NCBI GenBank assembly: GCA_900766865.1
Contig: CAAFXA010000008.1
Location: 1 to 11,568 of the forward strand
DNA: 11,568 bases
Source: an uncultured Akkermansia sp.
GTDB taxonomy: Bacteria > Verrucomicrobiota > Verrucomicrobiia > Verrucomicrobiales > Akkermansiaceae
Direction: 5' to 3'
How positions within the stretch are numbered: position 1 is the first letter of the stretch; the number at the start of each line of letters is the position of its first letter. Positions 7,477 to 11,568 of this stretch are shown here, piece by piece. The notes under the pieces were generated by a model that was not told the DNA's origin, did not search any database, and was given only the letters and a program-made list of their open reading frames with translations. Both the position numbers and the translations under genes were made by a program.

Positions 7477-8370
7477 ATGAGGTATGTGAGCAATGAAGAA
7501 GCAGCCGGAATATTGACTCCTCGGCGTGCACTGGAGTGCGTGCGGAGAGCTTTCGAGGCGAAGAGAAACAGCCTCTTACCTCACAAGCTCCATCTACCAT
7601 ACACCGATGGAAAGTTCTTTAATATCATGCCCGCAGTAATGCAGCATGAAGGGATAATGGGAGCCAAGCTGGTCACCAGCATCTCCGGACGTAGTTCGCG
7701 GGTAGATGCAGACATTTTGCTCTACAACGCGGAAAGTGGAGAATTACTTGCTCACATGGCAGCAGGCTTCATCACCGCCCAACGCACAGGAGCAGTTGCA
7801 GCACTGGCTGTGCACAAACTGGCGCGCCTGGGCTTCCGCAGCCTTGCCCTGGCTGGCCTGGGAGCATGCGGCATGGCCACCCTGCATTGCCTGGCAGCTC
7901 TGTATGCAGAGGCAAATCTGGAGCTGCGTCTGCTGCGATATAAAGACCACGCCCAACAAGCCATAGACTCATTCTCCGCCCGTACGAACTGGAAGTTCTG
8001 CATGGCAGAAAGCACCCAGGAGCTTTTTTATGGAGCGGATGTCTGCATCTCCTGCCTTCCGCAAGTCCAGGGCCTTCTGGCAACGGCAGAGGCATTCGCG
8101 CCGGGGTGCCTCGTTATCCCGGTGCACCCATACGGCTTTGAGAACTGTGATACTCAGTTCGACCGGGTTGTGGTAGATGACAAAGCCAATGCTGCAACTC
8201 TCCCCGGTTACAGGATGTTCCGCAATTGCACAGAGATGGCAGATATCCTCAGCCACATGGTAAGGGGACGCAAACGAGATTCAGAGCGCATCCTCTGTTA
8301 TTGCACCGGTATTGCCCTCCACGATCTCATGTGCGCCAAATACATTCTGGAGCATCTGAAGGCTGATTAA
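7477..8370 (+). CDS. Ornithine cyclodeaminase / mu-crystallin family protein
   Basis: Belongs to the NAD(P)-binding family that includes ornithine cyclodeaminase, alanine and imino-acid dehydrogenases, and siderophore-precursor synthases such as SbnB; the substrate cannot be told from sequence. It has 297 residues from ATG 7477. Family landmarks: GAKLVT (62-67, Lys64), AQRTGAVAALAV (101-112, Arg103), a Rossmann glycine turn AGLGACGM (126-133), and VVVDDKANA (231-239), where the family usually has VVVD. It is cysteine-rich, with 12 Cys, including CISC (190-193) and CYC (274-276). An in-frame TTG at 7441 would extend it by 12 residues, but that segment looks like the promoter. Codon use is less biased than in the atp genes, so expression is probably modest. 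It is a single gene after the atp terminator, and its stop overlaps the stop of the convergent RluA-type gene. Confidence 0.82.
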   Translation: MRYVSNEEAAGILTPRRALECVRRAFEAKRNSLLPHKLHLPYTDGKFFNIMPAVMQHEGIMGAKLVTSISGRSSRVDADILLYNAESGELLAHMAAGFITAQRTGAVAALAVHKLARLGFRSLALAGLGACGMATLHCLAALYAEANLELRLLRYKDHAQQAIDSFSARTNWKFCMAESTQELFYGADVCISCLPQVQGLLATAEAFAPGCLVIPVHPYGFENCDTQFDRVVVDDKANAATLPGYRMFRNCTEMADILSHMVRGRKRDSERILCYCTGIALHDLMCAKYILEHLKAD

Positions 8371-9137
8371 ACATCGGCTAACAGACTGGCCATATCGTGA
8401 GGAAGCGGGGATTGCACTTCCAGCCATCTCTCTCCCAAGGGAAAACGGAGAGCGCAGGCATGAAGAGCGTGACGCTCCAGATGAAGACGAGAAGCGAGTT
8501 CCGGAGTCCAGCCGTGGGCTATGAAATCGAGGTAATTCTGCTCATTTCCACCATAAATCTTATCCCCCAGCAAGGGGAATCCAAGGTAAGCAGCATGCAC
8601 ACGAATCTGGTGCAGGCGCCCGGTGTGCGGCACACAGCGCAGCAACGCAAGCGCAGGCAGTCCGTTGCGGGCCGGCACACGTTGCAGCACCTCAAACTCC
8701 GTCCGGCAGGGTTTACCGAGGGGATGACAACACTGCCGCACATGAATACGGGTGGAAGCCACTGTTTCCATGCGGCAGATGGGCTCCGCGCAGCAGGCGT
8801 TCTGCCAGAGGGGATGCCCCTGCACCACGGCAAAGTATTCCTTCTGTAACAGGCGTTGCTGCATAGCCTTGCCGAGTTCTCGGGCCGCAGACGCCGTTTT
8901 GGCAATGAGGGTAATGCCGCTGGTCTCGCGGTCCAAACGATTTATGAAAGACACCTGCCCACCGCACGCCAGCTCGTACGCCAGCAACTCGCGTACCCCA
9001 TGCCAGAGCGTAGGCTCATTTTTTTCGCCGGTAGGATGCGTCAGCAATGGAGCAGCCTTATCCGCCACCAGTACATCAGTATCCTCAAAAAGCACATCAA
9101 AATGAGGCCGCACCGCTATGGGCATATCATAGCTCAT
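8367..9137 (-). CDS. RluA-family rRNA/tRNA pseudouridine synthase
   Basis: Isomerises uridine to pseudouridine in structured RNA. It has 256 residues. The catalytic motif INRLDRETSG (65-74) contains the nucleophilic Asp69. The RluA-type C-terminal motif RLHQIRVHAAYLGFPLLGDK, followed by IYGG, is intact. No S4 RNA-binding domain precedes the catalytic domain, as in the short RluA/TruC-type members, so the target (23S rRNA or tRNA) is open. I chose ATG 9137 because it overlaps the TGA of the upstream RsuA-type gene as ATGA, implying translational coupling; an upstream start at 9167 and an internal ATG at 9125 are less attractive. The stop overlaps that of the convergent gene (TTAA, 8367-8370), and I see no terminator between them. 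Confidence 0.9.
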   Translation of the reverse strand: MSYDMPIAVRPHFDVLFEDTDVLVADKAAPLLTHPTGEKNEPTLWHGVRELLAYELACGGQVSFINRLDRETSGITLIAKTASAARELGKAMQQRLLQKEYFAVVQGHPLWQNACCAEPICRMETVASTRIHVRQCCHPLGKPCRTEFEVLQRVPARNGLPALALLRCVPHTGRLHQIRVHAAYLGFPLLGDKIYGGNEQNYLDFIAHGWTPELASRLHLERHALHACALRFPLGERWLEVQSPLPHDMASLLADV

Positions 9138-9826
9138 GAGAAAATCGTGGGGTCGATAGCCACCCACTCACCGGGAGACAAGTTCAGTTCTTCCAGTTTC
9201 AGCGGGCCGATTGCAGTACGCGTCAGTCGAACAATCGGGGCTCCCACAGCGGCCAGCATGCGGCGCACCTGGTGATAGCGCCCCTCATGCAATGTGAGTC
9301 GGCCTGAACACTCCCCGGTTAAAACCAGCTCTGCGGGAAGACAGGGTGTCGTTTCACCATGCAGCACCAGCTCACCGGAAGCAAATATAGCCACAGCTTC
9401 TGCGGGAATGGCGGCGGAGCAATCAAACTCGTACACCTTGGGTACATGACGCTTGGGGCTGGTAAGCGCATGAACGAATGCGCCATCATCCGTCAGCAAC
9501 AACAGACCGGATGTCTCCTTATCCAGACGCCCCACCGAACTCACGCCATCTGCCCGGTCCATCCATCGGGGCGGCAGCAAATCATACACGAGCTCGCCCT
9601 CCTCCTTGTGGCTGCAGGTGCACCCCAGCGGCTTATGAAGCGCCACATATAACCCGCCGGGAAACTCAATGGGAGCACCATCTACCAAGACATCCTCCGG
9701 CTCCGCCTTGGCAGAGGCAGATTTGGCAGTCTCCCCTCCAACACACACACGCCCACGCTTAATCCATTGCGCGGCTTCGCGCCGTGAACAATATCCAAAA
9801 CGGCTCAATATGGCATCTAATCTCAT
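9134..9826 (-). CDS. RsuA-family 16S rRNA pseudouridine synthase
   Basis: Most likely makes pseudouridine 516 in 16S rRNA, as RsuA does. It has 230 residues, close to the roughly 231 of E. coli RsuA. The N-terminus is an S4 RNA-binding domain (MRLDAILSRFGYCSRREAAQ, to about 50). The catalytic motif GRLDKETSG (99-107) places Asp102 as nucleophile. The C-terminal EGRYHQVRRMLAAVG is the RsuA/RluB/RluE-type motif, and its wording favours RsuA. I chose ATG 9826; the frame is open upstream to 9982, but that part (52 codons) has no domain character and covers the intergenic region. It leads a two-gene operon with the RluA-type gene (ATGA overlap) and is divergent from the TPR gene. RluB or RluF activity cannot be excluded. 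Confidence 0.88.
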   Translation of the reverse strand: MRLDAILSRFGYCSRREAAQWIKRGRVCVGGETAKSASAKAEPEDVLVDGAPIEFPGGLYVALHKPLGCTCSHKEEGELVYDLLPPRWMDRADGVSSVGRLDKETSGLLLLTDDGAFVHALTSPKRHVPKVYEFDCSAAIPAEAVAIFASGELVLHGETTPCLPAELVLTGECSGRLTLHEGRYHQVRRMLAAVGAPIVRLTRTAIGPLKLEELNLSPGEWVAIDPTIFS

Positions 9827-9865
9827 CTCTGCGTCATTTTGCCATAAATTTTTCAAAAAACAAGG

Positions 9866-9894
9866 TTGAAATCGCGTGTATTTTGTGGTAAATA
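9866..9894 (+). promoter_or_regulatory. Weak candidate promoter of the TPR gene
   Basis: In the 139-base divergent gap (9827-9965), TTGAAA (9866-9871) is followed after 17 bases by TAAATA (9889-9894), a mediocre -10. The start point would be near 9901, giving a leader of about 65 bases that ends in a G-free CTTACACACACACTT. I could not find a convincing promoter for the RsuA-type gene on the other strand. Confidence 0.25.
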
Positions 9895-9965
9895 TAGAAC
9901 AGACATCGTGACCACAGTCTCTGACAAGCCTGTGGATTGTGAATATCTCTCTTACACACACACTT

Positions 9966-11336
9966 ATGATTACCATCATCAACGAACGCCAGTTGCCGTC
10001 CGCAGAAGGTTCTCTGTGGATTAAGGCTCAGCAGGCTGTGGCAGCCAAAAACTATAAGTATGCTGTCAGCATTCTGAAGACTCTCGTAAAGCGTGCTCCG
10101 GGATTCCTGGAGGGCCGCAAGGTTCTGCGCGCCTGTGAGGTAAAGACCACTCCCGATGCCGGTCGCCGCTCCTCTCTCTTTGGCGGCATGCGCATGACAA
10201 CAACGCGCAAAGACCCGGAGACAACGATTGTTACTATTGAGGACGAGCTGGAAAAAGACCCCTACTCTGTCACCGCCAACGAAACTCTTTTCCAGGCCGC
10301 TACAGACCTGAACCTGCCGGAGCTGGCCGCCTTCGCTCTGGAGACAATCTGCCAGGGGCAGCCCAATGCCAAGAAGCACATGCACCAGCTGGCCAACCAC
10401 TACATCAAGAACGAGCAGTATGCCGAGGCCGCAGAGACCTACCGCCGCATCCTCAACATCGACCGCACGGACGCCATTGCTCAGCGCGGCGAGAAGGACT
10501 GCGCTGCTCGCGCAACCATGAAGCAGGGTAACTGGGAAGGCAAGGGTGACTTCCGCACCAAGCTGAAGAACAAGACCGCCACCACCGACCTGGAGAACGC
10601 GGACAAGATGGGGCTTACCCGTGCCGAAATGGAGGAGCGCCTCGCTCAGCTCTCCGAGCAATATGCAGCCGACAACACCAACCTTCAGGTCGTAAAGGAT
10701 ATTGCCTCCATCTATGAGCAGATGGAAGACTACGGCAATTCCTATTCCTTCTACGCCTACGCCTACCAACTCAGCGGCGGTGCCGACCTCTCCATTAACG
10801 ACAAGGCTATGGAGATGCACGAGAAGGCCATGCAGGCAGAAATTACCTACTACGAGCAGATTCTGGCAGCTGATCCCAACAACGAAGAAGCTCGTGCCAC
10901 TCTGGCTGCCCGCAAGAAAGAAATCGCCGAGTCCGTGGTGGCTGACGCCAAGGCCCGTGTGGATGCCAACCCCACCGATGCCCAGCTGCAGTACAAGTAT
11001 GGCCAGGCTCTCTTCGACGCCGAGCAGTACACAGAAGCCATTGCCCCGCTGCAGCGCGCCCGCACCAACCCGAACCTGCGCATCAAGTCCATGCTCATGC
11101 TCGGCAAGTGCTACGCTGCCAAGAACATGACCGATATGGCAATCCGCCAGCTGGAGGACGCCGACAAGGAGCTCGTCGCCATGGACGACACCAAGAAGGA
11201 GATTCTCTACATGATTGGCTGCCTCTACGAGTCCGCCGGCAACAAGGAGAAATCCATCGAGAGCTTCAAGGTCATTTACGAAGTGGACTACGGCTACCGC
11301 GATGTGGCCCAGAAAGTGGAGTCCGCCTACTCGTAA
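9966..11336 (+). CDS. Cytoplasmic TPR-repeat protein of unknown role
   Basis: A 456-residue protein made mainly of tetratricopeptide-like helix pairs, a scaffold for protein-protein contacts. Repeat-like units are visible at about 17-50 (AVAAKNYKYAVSILKTLVKR), 138-171 (NEQYAEAAETYRRIL), 343-375 (GQALFDAEQYTEAIAPLQRA), and 411-446 (YESAGNKEKSIESFKVIYEV), with more degenerate helices between. A basic, low-complexity segment (58-85) and a Lys/Thr-rich linker (183-212) interrupt them. There is no signal peptide or membrane segment. ATG 9966 is preferred over an in-frame GTG at 9939; neither has a Shine-Dalgarno sequence. Codon choice is strongly C-ending (AAG, AAC, GCC, CTC), similar to the atp genes, which suggests high expression. 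It has its own terminator, so it is probably monocistronic. Its partner and function are unknown. Confidence 0.85.
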   Translation: MITIINERQLPSAEGSLWIKAQQAVAAKNYKYAVSILKTLVKRAPGFLEGRKVLRACEVKTTPDAGRRSSLFGGMRMTTTRKDPETTIVTIEDELEKDPYSVTANETLFQAATDLNLPELAAFALETICQGQPNAKKHMHQLANHYIKNEQYAEAAETYRRILNIDRTDAIAQRGEKDCAARATMKQGNWEGKGDFRTKLKNKTATTDLENADKMGLTRAEMEERLAQLSEQYAADNTNLQVVKDIASIYEQMEDYGNSYSFYAYAYQLSGGADLSINDKAMEMHEKAMQAEITYYEQILAADPNNEEARATLAARKKEIAESVVADAKARVDANPTDAQLQYKYGQALFDAEQYTEAIAPLQRARTNPNLRIKSMLMLGKCYAAKNMTDMAIRQLEDADKELVAMDDTKKEILYMIGCLYESAGNKEKSIESFKVIYEVDYGYRDVAQKVESAYS

Positions 11337-11362
11337 AGAATCCCCACATATTTCGCATGAAA

Positions 11363-11392
11363 CGTGCGGCTTGTACAAGCCGCGCGTTTTTT
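11363..11392 (+). terminator. Intrinsic terminator of the TPR gene
   Basis: CGTGCGGCTT (11363-11372) pairs with AAGCCGCGCG (11377-11386), with one T-G wobble and loop GTAC, followed by six T (11387-11392). The core GCGGCTTGTACAAGCCGC is a perfect palindrome. It lies 26 bases after the stop codon. Confidence 0.9.
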
Positions 11393-11466
11393 CTGCATGC
11401 GACAGAACATACAGAAAACGTATTAGAAGAATCGGCACAATAAATTGAAATTGGGCGAACTGACAT

Positions 11467-11568
11467 GCGAGCCGCAGGCGAGCCTAATTAAGAGCCTCGC
11501 CGCATGGCGAGGCGGCATATGGTAGCCCAGGGCTTCAGCCCTGGGGTAGAGACGTATAAATATGGGAA
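11467..11568. repeat. Hairpin-rich REP-like repeat unit, continuing past the edge
   Basis: No gene lies in 11337-11568. After the terminator comes a compact array: a direct repeat GCGAGCC (11467-11473 and 11478-11484), hairpin 1 GCCTCGCC-GCAT-GGCGAGGC (11494-11513), and hairpin 2 CCCAGGGC-TTCA-GCCCTGGG (11526-11545). Hairpin 2 is directly preceded by GTAG (11522-11525) and followed by GTAG (11546-11549). GTAG next to a palindrome is the hallmark of REP elements mobilised by RAYT transposases. GGCGAG at 11477-11482 can also pair with CTCGCC at 11496-11501, competing with hairpin 1. Only one copy is in the window, so multi-copy status is inferred. Confidence 0.6.

Noticed and set aside
8397..9275. 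Plus-strand frames of 117-150 codons opposite the pseudouridine synthases
   Set aside because: Shadows of the RluA- and RsuA-type genes, which carry intact catalytic motifs on the minus strand.
9952..9965. CA-repeat (ACACACACAC) before the TPR gene as a phase-variable tract
   Set aside because: Only about five dinucleotide units, outside the coding frame and near the start; more likely a G-free unstructured leader than a phase-variation switch.
9834..11438. Antisense open frame of 534 codons across the TPR gene
   Set aside because: It runs through both the TPR gene and its terminator; low-complexity Leu/Gly/Val composition; a shadow of strong codon bias on the other strand.

Overview
The window is a chromosomal housekeeping segment whose centrepiece is a complete F1Fo ATP synthase operon, atpB-E-F-H-A-G-D-C, at about 831-7371 (+). 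It probably comes from a Verrucomicrobiota bacterium, perhaps near Akkermansia. I infer this from the look of the proteins (subunit a with a cleavable-looking leader, a 73-residue c subunit, an unusually short delta), the almost complete absence of Shine-Dalgarno sequences, moderately high GC, and a GTAG-flanked palindromic repeat at the right edge. No marker gene fixes the taxonomy, so this is a working assumption.

Layout. 1-345 (-): 5' part of a small lipoprotein gene running off the left edge, with a good promoter at 403-431. 346-830: no intact gene, but 398-792 (+) reads like a decayed protein gene with one frameshift and one amber stop, and two candidate atp promoters follow. 831-7371 (+): ATP synthase in canonical order (a, c, b, delta, alpha, gamma, beta, epsilon) without atpI, closed by a strong terminator at 7398-7432. 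7477-8370 (+): an ornithine cyclodeaminase/mu-crystallin family protein. 8367-9826 (-): two pseudouridine synthases, an RsuA-type gene followed by an RluA-type gene whose start overlaps the preceding stop (ATGA). 9966-11336 (+): a cytoplasmic TPR-repeat protein of unknown role with its own terminator. 11337-11568: terminator, then a hairpin-rich repeat unit resembling a REP element and probably continuing past the edge.

How it works together. Fo (a, b, c) and F1 (alpha, beta, gamma, delta, epsilon) form the rotary ATP synthase. The c subunit carries Glu63 without the sodium-ligand pattern, so a proton-driven enzyme is expected. Subunit stoichiometry (many c, three alpha, three beta) must be set within one transcript. 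The sequence suggests how: a G-free, A-rich leader before atpE, a strong hairpin just after atpE, and a shared CAATTTTCA motif in the leaders of atpA and atpD. The two pseudouridine synthases modify ribosomal RNA and look translationally coupled. I see no CRISPR array, complete mobile element, tRNA or rRNA. The most interesting material is the SD-independent regulatory architecture of the atp operon, the shortened delta subunit, the decayed gene upstream, and the GTAG-bounded repeat.
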